A stretch of 64,000 nucleotides of DNA, taken from assembly GCF_030518215.1 (NCBI RefSeq), contig NZ_JAULRT010000052.1, forward strand, positions 1-64,000, written 5' to 3'. Positions within the stretch are counted from its first letter, which is position 1; every line of letters begins with the position of its first letter. The DNA comes from Gilvimarinus algae (GTDB lineage Bacteria; Pseudomonadota; Gammaproteobacteria; Pseudomonadales; Cellvibrionaceae). This document shows, one piece after another, positions 52,690 through 64,000 of this stretch. The translations under genes and the position numbers were made by a program. Below the pieces are notes generated by a model. It had not been told where the DNA came from and ran no database searches. It saw only the letters and a list, made by a program, of their open reading frames with translations.

Positions 52690-53931
52690 TCACAGCTTGA
52701 GCGCAATCAGCCGGCCATTGGCCGTGCCGAGATAAAGTTGGCCGCCGTGCGCCGCGAGGCTGAGAATACTGTCTAGTTCGCGCAGCAAGGTTTGTACCTG
52801 TTGGGTGGCCGCTTGGTGAGCGGGCACAGTGGTATCCAGGGCAGGATACTGTGGTTTGCCCGATGTCGTCGTGTAAGTGTGCAGGTTCCGGCGGCCGGCA
52901 TCGGTCTGATAGAGTTTAACGGTGCTGCCATCGGCGTTGCTATGGCGAAAGACGCTGCCGGCCAGAGTAGCGAAATACAGGTATTGTCCATCGCTGAGCG
53001 GTTGAGCAAAAATCGGATAGTCAGCTTTTATCAGGCGCTCAATATTCCCGCTGTCTGTGTCCTGGCCAATTAAGGCGAGGCCATCGGACAGCCCATAGTA
53101 GACGTGATTGCCTTCAACCAGTGCCGCCGACCCTATCCAACTGCTTGCGTGTTTTGTGCTCCAGATCGGCGCGCCTGTCTGGCTGTTTATTTTGAAAAAG
53201 TACGTGCCTCGCCCGCCCACATAAACAGCGTTGTCGCGAGCGACAGGGTCCAGGTTGAAACCCCGCCAGCCGGTCCAGTTGGCATATTCGCCCTGCATGG
53301 GCGGGTTGGTAAATCGCCAGTTAATCTCTCCGGTTGTCTGATTCAGCCCGTAGAGCGTGTTGTCCCAGCTGCCCACTATCAGTGTTTCACCGGAGACGGC
53401 GGCTTTGGTGTGAGTGGCGCCCGTCGTCTGGCGCCAGAGCTCGATTCCCGACTCCAGATTAACCCCATAGGTGCCGTTCAGTGTCGAGTAGAAAACCCGT
53501 TGGTCGGACACCGTCGGTGCGGAGCGGTAAAACGCCCATGGGTCGGGAAAGTCGCCCATGCCCCAGCCCCGAGAATCGCCCCAGACAAGATAGGGGCCAT
53601 CCTCGCTGGCATGGTGCCAAAGGATTTGTCCTTGCAGGTTTAGCGCCCTCAGGCCGTCATCACTGTGGACAAGAAGTTTGTCGCCAGCGCGCACGGCCTG
53701 GCTGTGGCCTGTTGCAGGCAGGCTGACACGCCATAGCTCTTGCCCCTTATGGGAAAGCGCAATCAGTTGCCGGTGGTTGACCAGATAAATACCTGTGTCG
53801 GTGATAAGTGGTGAGGCTGTCATCGGTGCTTCACCACTTATTTCCCAAAGCACTTTGGCTTGACACTCGGGGGTACTAAACAGCAAAGAAACCAGACAGG
53901 ACAGTAGAGAAATCAAACAGGACAGTCGCAT
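52690..53931 (-). CDS. PQQ-type beta-propeller exported protein
   Basis: A 413-residue protein with a signal peptide (about 1-25, cleavage near CQA). Repeats of the PQQ/BamB type fill the body: GQELWRVSLPA, GQILWHHAS, SGIELWRQTTG, TGEINWRFTNP and GAPIWSTKHA. Such propellers serve as scaffolds or as quinoprotein domains; no PQQ-dehydrogenase catalytic residues are seen, so a scaffold role is more likely. It is transcribed downstream of the CadC-like regulator on the same strand with a 111-base gap. Confidence 0.85.
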   Translation of the reverse strand: MRLSCLISLLSCLVSLLFSTPECQAKVLWEISGEAPMTASPLITDTGIYLVNHRQLIALSHKGQELWRVSLPATGHSQAVRAGDKLLVHSDDGLRALNLQGQILWHHASEDGPYLVWGDSRGWGMGDFPDPWAFYRSAPTVSDQRVFYSTLNGTYGVNLESGIELWRQTTGATHTKAAVSGETLIVGSWDNTLYGLNQTTGEINWRFTNPPMQGEYANWTGWRGFNLDPVARDNAVYVGGRGTYFFKINSQTGAPIWSTKHASSWIGSAALVEGNHVYYGLSDGLALIGQDTDSGNIERLIKADYPIFAQPLSDGQYLYFATLAGSVFRHSNADGSTVKLYQTDAGRRNLHTYTTTSGKPQYPALDTTVPAHQAATQQVQTLLRELDSILSLAAHGGQLYLGTANGRLIALKL

Positions 53932-54042
53932 AACACTGCTCCGCAGTAAGTGAAGGATTGGCGATCAATACTCCGTTGCGAGGTCGTTTATGTCCTGAAA
54001 CGTTGGATTAATAGTCCTTAAAAGTTATTAACCCTTGATGAT

Positions 54043-55482
54043 TCAGTCGGTTACACGGTTCAGCTTGAGAGACTTAAGCAGGGCCTGAAATTTCGGGTGC
54101 GCGTGGAGCGGTTGATAGAGAGGGTCTGCCGCCAGCCACATCAGTTCGGGTTGGCGGGCAACAAGGGCACGATCCAACCAGGCGATGGCGGTGTCATAGT
54201 CACCGGTTTTCAGCGCATAGCGGGCATAGGAAAGCGGTGGTGTGTAGTGGCCGACATTCGCTTCTATTTGATTGTTCAGCAGCCATCGGTAAAGTGCGTC
54301 CAGCCCGCCGAGGGCAAACTGAGCGCGAGCCAGCTGTCCATGTTCGTGTGTGAGCGCAGAGCTGTCGAGCAGGGCATTGATGTGCGCGAACGCGTCCTTG
54401 TCGCGACCGAGATGGTCATATACTTTTACTGCAGAGAGGTGAAAATCGGCGTCCGCTGTGGTGTTAACGGAGGCTATTTTCTCAAGCTCACGCAGGGCGC
54501 GGGGAGCCTGATCGGCCATATAGTAAATCCACGCAGTCACTGGCTGTGAGTAGCCTTGCGGAGCGAGTTCAATATAGCGCTCCACAGAGGCGAGGCTGGC
54601 GCTGTACTCACCCATAGCCAGCTGGAATTGTGAGAAGAGCAAATGGGTTTCTGGATCCGTTGCATTCAACTCAATGGCGTGCTCAAAAGAGGCTTGCGCG
54701 CTCTGGTATTCCCAGTATTCAATAAAGTACAGCCAGCCCAATTGCCGATGTACTGGCGCGAAATCGGCGCGCAACTGCCGGGCTTTTTCCAGCAGGGCCC
54801 TGGCGCTATCGGTAAGCGTTTCGTCATCTGGTGTCTGTCTGGCCTGGGCTAGTTGCACGCGCGCAAGGCCCCATAGTGCTTCGGCGTACTCCGGCTGGAG
54901 GTCGAGTGCCCGGCGAAAGCGCTCCTCCGCCCGAGCGAGGTCAGAGCTCTCGCCCCTCGCCAGTAAATAGTGGGCCTGGCGATAGTAGTCCACCGCTGCG
55001 GGTGATGGCGCCATAGCCTCGGGAGGCTTTGGTTTGAGTGCCAGTAACAGAGCCGCGCCCAGCAGGCAGGCTATTAGCATTGCCGCGAGCGCACCGGCTC
55101 GCCAGTGGCGTCTTGCGGGCTTTGCCGAGCGCGCGGGCGACTGGATCAGGCAGTAGCCTTTGCCGGGCAGAGTCTTGATGTAGCGTGGTGATCTAGCGTT
55201 ATCATCTAGCGCCTTGCGCAGGTGGCTGATGGCGACGGTGAGAACCTCCTCAGTGACAACTTTGTTGGCCCAGAGCTTGTCGAGCAGTTCGGCTTTGCTG
55301 ATGGACTGTCCCGGCCGCTGTGCGAGATACACCAGCAGCTGCATGGGTGTGTGTTGTAACTGACGGGTGGTGTTCGCATTTGTCAGGGTGTTTCGGGTTG
55401 GACAGACCAGCCACTGACCCAGCGTAAAGTCTTCGGCATTGGGCATTGACGGATCCGGCATTGGTGGTGGTTGCTGACGCAT
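54043..55482 (-). CDS. CadC-like winged-helix regulator with TPR domain
   Basis: A 479-residue inner-membrane regulator. An OmpR/CadC-type winged helix (about 20-114; recognition helix VTEEVLTVAISHLRKAL, wing YIKTLPGKGYCL) is followed by one transmembrane segment (about 129-149) and a periplasmic TPR array (160-479; for example AEERFRRALDLQPEYAEALW). It probably senses an envelope signal and acts directly on DNA, as CadC does. The ATG at 55482 is preferred over TTG at 55515, which overlaps roxA by 14 bases. Confidence 0.87.
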   Translation of the reverse strand: MRQQPPPMPDPSMPNAEDFTLGQWLVCPTRNTLTNANTTRQLQHTPMQLLVYLAQRPGQSISKAELLDKLWANKVVTEEVLTVAISHLRKALDDNARSPRYIKTLPGKGYCLIQSPARSAKPARRHWRAGALAAMLIACLLGAALLLALKPKPPEAMAPSPAAVDYYRQAHYLLARGESSDLARAEERFRRALDLQPEYAEALWGLARVQLAQARQTPDDETLTDSARALLEKARQLRADFAPVHRQLGWLYFIEYWEYQSAQASFEHAIELNATDPETHLLFSQFQLAMGEYSASLASVERYIELAPQGYSQPVTAWIYYMADQAPRALRELEKIASVNTTADADFHLSAVKVYDHLGRDKDAFAHINALLDSSALTHEHGQLARAQFALGGLDALYRWLLNNQIEANVGHYTPPLSYARYALKTGDYDTAIAWLDRALVARQPELMWLAADPLYQPLHAHPKFQALLKSLKLNRVTD

Positions 55483-55501
55483 CGTCCGAGTTGTCCGCCT
55501 G

Positions 55502-56677
55502 CTATTGATCGTCAAGCAGTAAGTCGTCTGCCTCTACCAGCGCCTGTTCACTCAACAGTTGGTACAGTAACTCAGTGTCTGCGGTATCGTTCGCGGTATC
55601 GAGCAGCGTCTGCCATGGCCATAGATTGTGCTGGCAGAGGCAAATGGCTAGCGCCTCGGAGCAGTCGTGGCCCTGGCCGTCGACATAGAGCCGGGTTCGT
55701 GTGGCGCCGCGGCGATAGCTAAAGCGCGAGGCCCTATTGGCCTCGATAAGGGGGTTCGTCTCTTGCAGTCTATGCTGCTGTAGTGCATCGAGCGTGTCGT
55801 TGGGTTGTTCCGTGCCAGAGTATTTGGGGCTTGTCATATAGCAGCCAAACCACTCGCCGATGGATTCGTCGTCCAGCTGGTGCAGAATAATGTTTTTCAA
55901 ATTGGCAATGGTGCTGTCGGGAATTTGCCCGGCCGGCAGGGAAGGGTCGAGCAGTGTGTCCCGGTAGCGATGGTCGTTGGTTAGCCTGGAGGCGAGGTCC
56001 TGGCTAAGGTCCGACAGAATATCGGCGTGGCTCGGCGCGCGAAAGCCGATGGAGTATGTGATGCACTCGTCGTCCATAGCGCTACCCCAGTGGGCGACGC
56101 CCGGCGGGATATAAAGTATGTCGCCAGGCTTTGCAAGGTAGCTTTGCTTTTCTTCAAACTGGCTCAGGATCTTCAGGGCTGTCCCGTCGAGGGTGGGGCT
56201 CGTACTGTCGCAGTGCTGGCCAATCTGCCAGCGGCGGCACCCCGCGCCCTGCACAAGGAATACGTCGTAATAATCAAAGTGCGGTCCCACGCTGCCACCG
56301 GCAGGTGCGTAGCTCGCCATTACATCATCCAGCCGCCAGCTGGGAATAAAGCGAAAGCGTTGCAGCAACTGATGAATTTCCGGTACCCAGTGATCGACGG
56401 CCTGCACCAGCAGCGTCCAGTCGCGCTCGGGCAGACGCGAAAACCGCTGTTCGGTAAAAGGGCCGTGTTCGAGCTGCCAGGGGGCACTGGGTGAGTGCAC
56501 TACCAGCCGCGATTCAATGTCTTCTTCCAGGGCGAGCCCGGCGAGGTCTTCAGGTGCGAGGGGCGAGACGAAACCCGGCAGCGCGGCCGGGAAAAAGCCC
56601 GACTTGCGCTGCCAGTAATCGCGCAGAAATGTCTCAACAGGCAGGTCGCCGAGGCGGGCTAGTATCGTCTCGCTCAT
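55502..56677 (-). CDS. roxA: Ribosomal oxygenase (50S L16 arginine hydroxylase type)
   Basis: A 391-residue JmjC protein of the YcfD/RoxA family. The Fe(II) site is H133-x-D135 in GPHFDYYDVF and H196 in GVAHWGSA. E. coli YcfD hydroxylates an arginine of ribosomal protein L16 using 2-oxoglutarate and O2. Dimerisation and C-terminal winged-helix regions (about 220-391) are present. It begins 5 bases after the purB stop, so the two are cotranscribed, as in related gammaproteobacteria. ATG at 56677 is chosen over the preceding TTG. Confidence 0.93.
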   Translation of the reverse strand: MSETILARLGDLPVETFLRDYWQRKSGFFPAALPGFVSPLAPEDLAGLALEEDIESRLVVHSPSAPWQLEHGPFTEQRFSRLPERDWTLLVQAVDHWVPEIHQLLQRFRFIPSWRLDDVMASYAPAGGSVGPHFDYYDVFLVQGAGCRRWQIGQHCDSTSPTLDGTALKILSQFEEKQSYLAKPGDILYIPPGVAHWGSAMDDECITYSIGFRAPSHADILSDLSQDLASRLTNDHRYRDTLLDPSLPAGQIPDSTIANLKNIILHQLDDESIGEWFGCYMTSPKYSGTEQPNDTLDALQQHRLQETNPLIEANRASRFSYRRGATRTRLYVDGQGHDCSEALAICLCQHNLWPWQTLLDTANDTADTELLYQLLSEQALVEADDLLLDDQ

Positions 56678-56682
56678 CAATA

Positions 56683-58065
<1,383 letters not shown>

Positions 58066-58181
58066 TTACAGGTTGTGAAATCGGGCCGCGGGGGCCGCTG
58101 GACAGGGGCGCTATGATACCCCAAAAATGCACCCTTTTCAGGCTTTTACCCGCTCTTGGCGCTATGTTCGCGCGCCGTGGT

Positions 58182-58814
58182 TCACAGGGGGATCTGGCGC
58201 AAAAGACGCTCGGTTTCAGCAAGCAGTTTTTTCCGGTGCAGCAAAATCTGCAGGCGGGAACCGCCCACCTGGCGCCAGAGTGTGGCTGAGCGTATCGCAC
58301 CCAGCAGCAGTGCCCGCACTTGGTTGGCCACACGCTGTTGTTGCAGGTAGGCGGGGTCGCCGGCCACCTGGATACGGAAGCGAAACTGGCTGAGGGTGGC
58401 GCTGTAGATATCGGCGAGGTTGGCAATGACGTTCTCGTGGGTGGCGCCGAAATGCTCCGCCTGGTGGCTCGCCTGTTTCAGCCGGCTGGCGATCACCCCG
58501 AGCATGTCGCGGCGTTTGGCGAGCCGCCCCTGCAGGTGCAGAATCCCCGCGGCGTAGCGAACGGTATTGTTCTGTAGCTGTCGACTGGACATCAGCAGGT
58601 CCCGCAGGGTTTCGAGACCGAGACGCAGCGAGGCTAGCTCGCCATAGACACTCAGAGTGTCCGGCGGGTCCATCGCAAACAGACTGTTGATGCTGCAGCG
58701 GTAGGCGTCGCTCGGGATAAATCCGGTGCGGGCCAGCTGGTCCACCAGGGCGGAGGCCTGAAGAATACCAGCCGCTGCGAGGGTGACGTCTTGCCAGTTT
58801 TTTGCTCGAGCCAA
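58182..58814 (-). CDS. hflD: High-frequency lysogenization protein HflD
   Basis: A 210-residue mostly helical, membrane-associated protein. HflD of E. coli binds the lambda CII protein and influences lysogeny; its role in uninfected cells is unclear. Typical segments are LAAAGILQASALVDQLARTG, YAAGILHLQGRLAKR and IRSATLWRQVGGSRLQILLH. It sits between mnmA and purB as usual, 20 bases after mnmA. Confidence 0.93.
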   Translation of the reverse strand: MARAKNWQDVTLAAAGILQASALVDQLARTGFIPSDAYRCSINSLFAMDPPDTLSVYGELASLRLGLETLRDLLMSSRQLQNNTVRYAAGILHLQGRLAKRRDMLGVIASRLKQASHQAEHFGATHENVIANLADIYSATLSQFRFRIQVAGDPAYLQQQRVANQVRALLLGAIRSATLWRQVGGSRLQILLHRKKLLAETERLLRQIPL

Positions 58815-58834
58815 AAGAGTGTGTCCAGTGTTGG

Positions 58835-59926
58835 TTAGCGGTTTTCGCTGGTTTCGATGACGCCGCCACCCAGGCAGGTCTCACCCTGGTAGAAAACGAC
58901 GGACTGTCCGGGCGTCACGGCTCTTTGAGGTTGATCGAACAACACATGAAGCCGGTCATCCACCTGTGTCACCAAGCAGGCTTGATCACTCTGTCGGTAG
59001 CGGGTCTTGGCGGTGCAGCGCAGTGGATTGTCCGGCATGGCACCGTTGATCCAGTGCGCTTGGCCCGCCTGCAAAAAGTTGGTGTACAGTAGAGGATTTT
59101 CTGTGCCCTGGGCAACGCGCAGGACGTTGCGCTCGAGATCCTTCCCCACGACAAACCAGGGCTCGTCGCCAGCGCCCTGAACACCGCCAATACCCAGCCC
59201 CTGCCGCTGGCCAATGGTGTGATACATCAGGCCGCTGTGGGTGCCTATGACCCGGCCCGATTCGTCCTCAATGGCGCCGGGTTGGGCCGGTAGATATTGC
59301 TGCAAAAAGTCTTTAAAACGGCGCTCGCCGATAAAGCAGATGCCGGTGCTGTCTTTCTTGCTGTGGGTGGCCAGTCCGTGCTGCTCGGCGATACGGCGAA
59401 CTTCGGGTTTTTCCATGTCGCCGATAGGAAAGAGCGTTTGGTGGAACTCGGACTCGGATACCGCGTGGAGGAAGTAACTTTGATCTTTGTTGTTGTCCTT
59501 GCCCCGCAGTAAATAAGTGTGGTCATCGCGATCGGCGCGGCGCACGTAGTGGCCTGTCGCGATCAGGTCGGCGCCGAGCACCTGAGCATACTCGAGAAAG
59601 ACCTTGAACTTGATCTCGCGGTTACAGAGTATATCCGGATTGGGGGTGCGGCCGGCTTTATACTCGGCGAGAAAATGCTCAAACACATTGTCCCAGTACT
59701 CGGCAGCGAAATTGGCGGTATGCAGGGTAATGCCGAGCTTGTCACAGACTTTCTGCGCATCGGCCAGGTCTTCTTTTGCCGTGCAGTATTCGGTGCCGTC
59801 GTCCTCTTCCCAGTTCTTCATAAACAGGCCGGCCACGCGATAACCCTGCTGTTGCAGCAGCAGTGCGGAGACAGATGAGTCGACGCCGCCAGACATGCCG
59901 ACGATTACGGTTTGTGGGTGTGCCAT
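58835..59926 (-). CDS. mnmA: tRNA 2-thiouridylase
   Basis: A 363-residue ATP-dependent enzyme that thiolates U34 of tRNA-Glu, -Gln and -Lys, using sulfur from the IscS/Tus relay. The PP-loop is S12-G-G-V-D-S. Catalytic cysteines are C101 in [10 protein letters not shown] and C197 in [14 protein letters not shown]-terminal beta-barrel completes the usual length. It is the third gene of the rluE-nudJ-mnmA-hflD series. Confidence 0.97.
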   Translation of the reverse strand: MAHPQTVIVGMSGGVDSSVSALLLQQQGYRVAGLFMKNWEEDDGTEYCTAKEDLADAQKVCDKLGITLHTANFAAEYWDNVFEHFLAEYKAGRTPNPDILCNREIKFKVFLEYAQVLGADLIATGHYVRRADRDDHTYLLRGKDNNKDQSYFLHAVSESEFHQTLFPIGDMEKPEVRRIAEQHGLATHSKKDSTGICFIGERRFKDFLQQYLPAQPGAIEDESGRVIGTHSGLMYHTIGQRQGLGIGGVQGAGDEPWFVVGKDLERNVLRVAQGTENPLLYTNFLQAGQAHWINGAMPDNPLRCTAKTRYRQSDQACLVTQVDDRLHVLFDQPQRAVTPGQSVVFYQGETCLGGGVIETSENR

Positions 59927-59970
59927 AGGGTTACAACGGTTGTGATTGCGGAGGTTGCAGGGGCGGCATT

Positions 59971-60417
59971 TTACCCCCGGCGCCCGGCGACCTCCAGAGG
60001 AAAGCGCCGGCCGGCAAGATAATCATCGACGATTTGCAGCACCATGGGGCTGCGAAGTAGCTCTCGGCGAGAGGCTATTTCGTCCCTATCAAGCCATATG
60101 GGGCCAATAATGCCCTGATCAAGGGGAAGCTCCGGTAGATGTGTCACAGCGTTGGCAATAAACGTGGTCCGTACATAGGTGATACCGTTTGCCGGCGCCG
60201 TGTAAAGATCAATGCCGACCACACCGGTCAGCTCAATCCGCCAGCCCGTTTCCTCAAGGGTTTCGCGTTTCGCCGCCTCTTCCAGGGTTTCATTCGCTTC
60301 CAGGTGGCCTGCGGGTTGGTTCAGCTGCTCGCAGCCGTCGATCATCTCGCGCACCAGCAAAAAGCGTCCGTCTTTTTCAACAAGACAGGCGACGGTGACG
60401 TGGGGGTTGAAGCTCAA
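59971..60417 (-). CDS. nudJ: Nudix phosphatase NudJ-like
   Basis: A 148-residue Nudix hydrolase. The Nudix box runs from G37 to W59 with REtleEE (R51, E55, E56). E. coli NudJ hydrolyses HMP-PP and other nucleoside diphosphates or triphosphates. The longest frame starts inside rluE; TTG at 60417 gives [10 protein letters not shown], matching the NudJ N-terminus, with CGGAGA 8 bases upstream. Its TTG overlaps the rluE TGA as TTGA, so translation is coupled. Confidence 0.9.
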   Translation of the reverse strand: MSFNPHVTVACLVEKDGRFLLVREMIDGCEQLNQPAGHLEANETLEEAAKRETLEETGWRIELTGVVGIDLYTAPANGITYVRTTFIANAVTHLPELPLDQGIIGPIWLDRDEIASRRELLRSPMVLQIVDDYLAGRRFPLEVAGRRG

Positions 60418-61007
60418 AAGCGTGTTCTCCGCCGGGAGCGGCCGGCCGGTTTTGCCGGCGCCGGTAAATGGATCGTCTCTTCGCGCCACTGGCCCGGCGC
60501 GAGATCGCCCAGGTGCCAATCGCCGATGCTGACTCTTACCAGGCGTAACGTGGGGTGCCCGACAGCGGCGGTCATACGCCTGACCTGCCGGTTACGGCCT
60601 TCGGTCAAGGTGATAGCAAGCCAACGGGTTGGCAGGTGTTTGCGCTCGCGCACTGGGCTCGAACGGTTCCAAAGCTCGGGCTCGGCAAGAGCGTCTACCT
60701 TTGCTGGCCGAGTGGGGCCGTCGTTGAGCAAAACCCCCTCTCGCAGGCTTGCCAGCGCGCTGGTGGAGGGCTCGCCTTCGACTTGCACCCAATAGGTTTT
60801 GGGTAGTTTATTGCGCGGATGTGTAATACGCTGCTGTAAGGCGCCATCGTCAGTGAGTAGCAATAAGCCCTCGGAGTCCATGTCCAGGCGACCGGCAGCG
60901 TAAACGCCGTTTTGCGGCAGGTGATCGGCAAGGGTTGGCCGGCCCTCGGTGTCAGTAAACTGGCACAGCACACCGAAAGGCTTGTTGAAAAGTACCAGAT
61001 TGGCCAT
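60414..61007 (-). CDS. rluE: 23S rRNA pseudouridine synthase RluE
   Basis: A 197-residue RsuA/RluB-type pseudouridine synthase without an S4 domain, as in RluE. Catalytic Asp is D42 in [18 protein letters not shown], and [20 protein letters not shown] is the conserved C-terminal motif. E. coli RluE modifies U2457 of 23S rRNA. The start at 61007 ([10 protein letters not shown]) agrees with the family; an upstream ATG (61052) adds 15 unlikely residues. It overlaps nudJ by four bases. The C-terminal tail is Arg-rich. Confidence 0.93.
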   Translation of the reverse strand: MANLVLFNKPFGVLCQFTDTEGRPTLADHLPQNGVYAAGRLDMDSEGLLLLTDDGALQQRITHPRNKLPKTYWVQVEGEPSTSALASLREGVLLNDGPTRPAKVDALAEPELWNRSSPVRERKHLPTRWLAITLTEGRNRQVRRMTAAVGHPTLRLVRVSIGDWHLGDLAPGQWREETIHLPAPAKPAGRSRRRTRF

Positions 61008-61088
61008 ACATTGATTAAGAGCGTGCAAAACAGGGCAGCCAGTGTAGCGCACCGGCCGGTATTTGCGAACCTTTCAAGGCAGGGAGTG

Positions 61089-61313
61089 CTACTGAGTGGT
61101 TTTGAGAGGCTCCGGCAGGGCTATATTGACGGCATGGAAGCCCTTGTCGCCCTTGGAGACTTCAAAGGTGACTGTCTGGCCCGCTTTGAGGGTTTTGTAG
61201 CCGTCCATGTCAATGGCGGAGTAGTGGGCAAAAAGGTCTTCAGTGCCTTCGTCCGGGAGGATGAAACCATAGCCTTTGGCATTGTTGAACCATTTGACGG
61301 TACCTGTAGGCAT
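61089..61313 (-). CDS. cspD: Cold shock-like protein CspD
   Basis: A 74-residue single cold-shock domain with RNP1 NAKGYGFI and RNP2-like DLFAHYSAI. It binds single-stranded nucleic acid; E. coli CspD inhibits replication in stationary phase. Length and position next to clpS/clpA identify it as CspD rather than another Csp. The start at 61313 has AAGGAA 9 bases upstream. It is transcribed away from clpS. Confidence 0.92.
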   Translation of the reverse strand: MPTGTVKWFNNAKGYGFILPDEGTEDLFAHYSAIDMDGYKTLKAGQTVTFEVSKGDKGFHAVNIALPEPLKTTQ

Positions 61314-61618
61314 ATTGTCATTCCTTCTTTTTATTACAGGCGCGGCAACGGTCAGGTTACGCGCAGTCGTTATTATTAGAGTCCGGTGCTGGCCTTCTGG
61401 AAGGCGCTGCCGGTAAGTCGAGCACCTCGAGGGTGCTGGCACGCTGGTCATGGCGAAATTTTGACCAGCAAGGATCTTTTTATCTGACCACCGGTGCCTT
61501 GTCAAGTTTCCGCCGCGGCCTCTGGCATGCGCGGGGGAGGGTGGTGTCCTGCCGGGTCGGGCTTATGAGGTACAATGGCCCGAGTAACGGCGACTATTTA
61601 AAGTGTCAGAATCTTGTT
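61314..61618. other. Divergent promoter region of cspD and clpS
   Basis: About 305 bases between the divergent genes. It must hold promoters for both. TACAAT (about 61571-61576) is a candidate -10 box for clpS. The cspD leader is A/T-rich with a purine run. A longer plus-strand frame upstream of clpS (from 61433) has no family support and is taken as untranslated. Confidence 0.5.
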
Positions 61619-62017
61619 ATGAGTATGGGAAAGTTTGAAAACTATCGACTAACATTACAGCAAGCCCGTTGTCATAAGTCAGACGATGAGGACGGCGGGT
61701 TTGATGAGGGTGTAGCGGTTCAGGAAGCGCCGCCACAGCTTAAGCGACCGTCCAGATATAAAGTGGTTATGTACAACGATGACTACACGCCCATGGAGTT
61801 TGTGGTGCATATACTGGAAGCGTTTTTTGGCATGAATCGTGAACAGGCAACTCATGTGATGCTGACTGTTCACACCCAGGGTAAGGCCGTCTGCGGCATT
61901 TACACCCGGGATGTCGCCGAAACCAAGGCGGCTCAGGTCAACCAGTTTGCGAAGGATAATGAGCATCCACTGTTGTGCGAAATCGAAGCGGTGGAAGGGG
62001 ACGAGGACAGCGATTGA
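61619..62017 (+). CDS. clpS: ClpS adaptor protein
   Basis: A 132-residue adaptor that binds the ClpA N-domain and delivers N-end-rule substrates to ClpAP. The ClpS core (about 50-125) shows [20 protein letters not shown] with the N-degron-binding acidic residues, then [25 protein letters not shown]. The N-terminal extension of about 45 residues is longer than in E. coli. The start at 61619 lacks a strong ribosome site; a second ATG two codons later is possible. clpA follows 59 bases later. Confidence 0.93.
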   Translation: MSMGKFENYRLTLQQARCHKSDDEDGGFDEGVAVQEAPPQLKRPSRYKVVMYNDDYTPMEFVVHILEAFFGMNREQATHVMLTVHTQGKAVCGIYTRDVAETKAAQVNQFAKDNEHPLLCEIEAVEGDEDSD

Positions 62018-62076
62018 GTGGTAACACCGTCAGTGTATTGGCTGGTGAGTTTGGCTCCCTAGAGAGGTACCGTTGA

Positions 62077-64000
62077 TGTTAAGTAAAGATCTTGAAGTCA
62101 CCCTGAATATGGCATTCAAGGGCGCTCGCAGCAAACGGCATGAGTTCATGACCGTCGAGCACCTGCTATTGGCGCTGATTGACAATGAATCGGCGGCCAT
62201 GGTGCTGCGTGCTTGCGGTGCGGATCTGGTGGTTTTGCGGCGCGAGTTGATCGAGTTTGTCGACTCGACCACGCCGCTTCTGCCGGAAAACGATGAGGAG
62301 CGTGAAACCCAACCGACACTCGGTTTTCAGCGGGTGCTGCAGCGTGCTGTGTTTCATGTGCAGTCATCCGGCAAACAAGAAGTGACCGGCGCCAATGTCT
62401 TGGTGGCGATTTTTAGCGAGCAGGAAAGCCAGGCGGTTTACTACCTGAAGCAGCAGAGTATCGCGCGTATCGATGTGGTGAATTACATCACCCACGGTAT
62501 TCAGAAAGTGGCTGGTCATGAGCACGGCTCATCTGAAGACTCGGCGCAGGATCAGCACGATGAGGAGTCTCTGGGCGTCGAGCAAACCTCACAGAGTCCG
62601 CTGGAAAACTACGCGACAAACTTGAATGAGCTGGCCGCCGCAGGCCGTATCGACCCCTTGATCGGCCGGGATTTTGAGCTGGAGCGTGTTTCGCAAATTC
62701 TGTCGCGCCGGCGCAAGAACAACCCTCTACTCGTGGGTGAGTCCGGTGTGGGCAAAACCGCTATTGCCGAGGGGTTGGCGAAGCGTATTGTCGATGGTGA
62801 TGTGCCGGAGGCTCTCGCTTCCAGCGTGGTTTATTCGCTGGATATGGGCGCGCTCCTGGCGGGCACCAAATACCGCGGTGATTTTGAAAAACGGTTTAAA
62901 GGTCTGTTGCACGAGTTGAAAAAGCAGCAGCACTCGATTTTGTTTATCGATGAAATCCACACCATTATTGGTGCCGGGGCCGCCTCCGGCGGGGTCATGG
63001 ATGCCTCTAATCTGCTCAAACCGCTGTTGAGCTCCGGGCAGCTGCGCTGCATGGGGTCGACGACCTACCAGGAGTATCGCGGTATTTTTGAAAAAGATCG
63101 CGCGCTCTCGCGTCGCTTCCAGAAGGTGGACGTGGTGGAGCCGAGTGTCGATGAAACCTATCAGATCCTCAGGGGGCTGAAAAAGCACTTTGAAGATCAC
63201 CATGGCTTGCGCTATACCGACCCGGCCCTCAAGGCGGCGGCAGAATTGTCAGAGCGCTATATTAATGACCGCTTTTTGCCGGACAAAGCCATTGACGTTA
63301 TCGACGAGGCCGGTGCTTACCAGCAGCTGCAGCCGCCGAGCAAACGCAAGAAAACCGTGGGCGTCGGTGATGTTGAAGCTGTGGTTGCCAAGATTGCGAG
63401 AATTCCACCGAAAAGTGTGTCCTCCAACGATCTTGAACAGCTGCGCAAGCTCGATGACAACCTGAAAATGACCGTCTTCGGTCAGGATGAGGCGATCGAT
63501 ACCCTGTCAACCGCGATCAAACTGGCTCGGGCTGGCCTGCGTTCGGGCGATAAGCCGATTGGTTCATTCCTGTTTGCCGGGCCCACAGGCGTAGGTAAAA
63601 CTGAGGTCAGCCGCCAGCTGGCCAAGTGCCTGGGTGTTGAGTTGATTCGCTTTGACATGTCGGAGTACATGGAGCGGCATACGGTATCGCGTTTGATCGG
63701 CGCACCACCCGGTTACGTTGGCTTCGATCAGGGTGGGTTGCTTACCGATGCGGTGACCAAAAGCCCGCACAGTGTAGTGCTGCTCGACGAAATAGAGAAA
63801 GCGCATCCGGATGTCTTTAACCTGTTGTTGCAGGTCATGGACCACGGCACTTTGACTGACAATAATGGCCGCAAAGCCGATTTTCGTAATGTGATTTTGA
63901 TTATGACCACCAATGCCGGGGCGGAGGAGGTGAGCCGGGCTTCAATTGGTTTCACCAAACAAGACCACTCCACCGACGGCATGGAAGCGATCAAGAAAAT
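62077..64000 (+). CDS. clpA: ATP-dependent Clp protease ATP-binding subunit ClpA (partial)
   Basis: 641 residues are in the window and the gene continues past the right edge. It has a Clp N-domain (about 1-140), then AAA+ module 1 with Walker A G221-E-S-G-V-G-K-T and Walker B ILFIDE (288-293). AAA+ module 2 starts near 465 with Walker A G502-P-T-G-V-G-K-T and [20 protein letters not shown]. It unfolds substrates for ClpP and works with ClpS. ATG at 62077 has GAGAGG about 9 bases upstream. Confidence 0.97.

Overview
The window is a chromosomal segment of a marine-type, polysaccharide-degrading gammaproteobacterium. The right-hand housekeeping block has the gene content and order familiar from Pseudomonas-like genomes (rluE, nudJ, mnmA, hflD, purB and roxA, next to cspD, clpS and clpA). 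The rest is rich in lipoprotein glycosidases and large TonB-dependent receptors of the Xanthomonas/Caulobacter carbohydrate type. My inference is a relative of the Cellvibrionaceae (Gilvimarinus, Marinimicrobium, Saccharophagus); no 16S rRNA is present to settle it.

Layout. Bases 1-3480 are a tRNA-associated variable region. It holds a tRNA-Ala(GGC) with a strong promoter and terminator, two copies of a roughly 120-base multi-hairpin repeat whose stems differ by compensatory changes, a tRNA-like remnant, an orphan XRE regulator, an IS3-type relic, an unlisted 36-residue basic protein and a DUF5343 protein. Bases 3486-6855 carry a YcaQ-like DNA glycosylase, a CPBP membrane protease, a small membrane protein and a DUF4304 protein. 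Bases 7078-10602 hold two divergently transcribed GH43 lipoproteins. Bases 10758-22006 are mixed accessory and metabolic genes: GST, a lipoprotein, DUF4112 plus DsbA-like, a JmjC/cupin_8 oxygenase, transglutaminase, O-acetylhomoserine sulfhydrylase (metY), and a methyltransferase/Rrf2/thioredoxin-reductase-like trio with a clear operator.

Bases 22007-46206 are the centrepiece: three TonB-dependent receptors interleaved with four flavin-dependent halogenase-family proteins, two DUF6445 proteins with a 2-oxoglutarate/Fe(II) oxygenase-like HxD...H...R pattern, a SapC protein, a JmjC/cupin_8 protein, and a GH3 exo-beta-glucosidase at the end. Order: receptor-A-B, receptor-B-A-DUF6445-SapC-JmjC-DUF6445, receptor-GH3, where A and B are two halogenase subfamilies. 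Three GTAA-N4-TTAC palindromes lie upstream of receptors 1 and 3, and all three receptors share a near-identical translation-start leader. The locus looks like glycan uptake coupled to an oxidative tailoring module of unknown substrate. It is the best candidate here for an under-described system.

Bases 46377-64000 carry a polysaccharide lyase-like protein, a lytic transglycosylase, proS, a HIT-like protein, an HU protein with a histone-H1-like tail, a GNAT/DUF7931 pair, a PQQ-type propeller, a CadC-like regulator with TPRs, the roxA-purB-hflD-mnmA-nudJ-rluE series, cspD, clpS, and clpA, which runs off the right edge.
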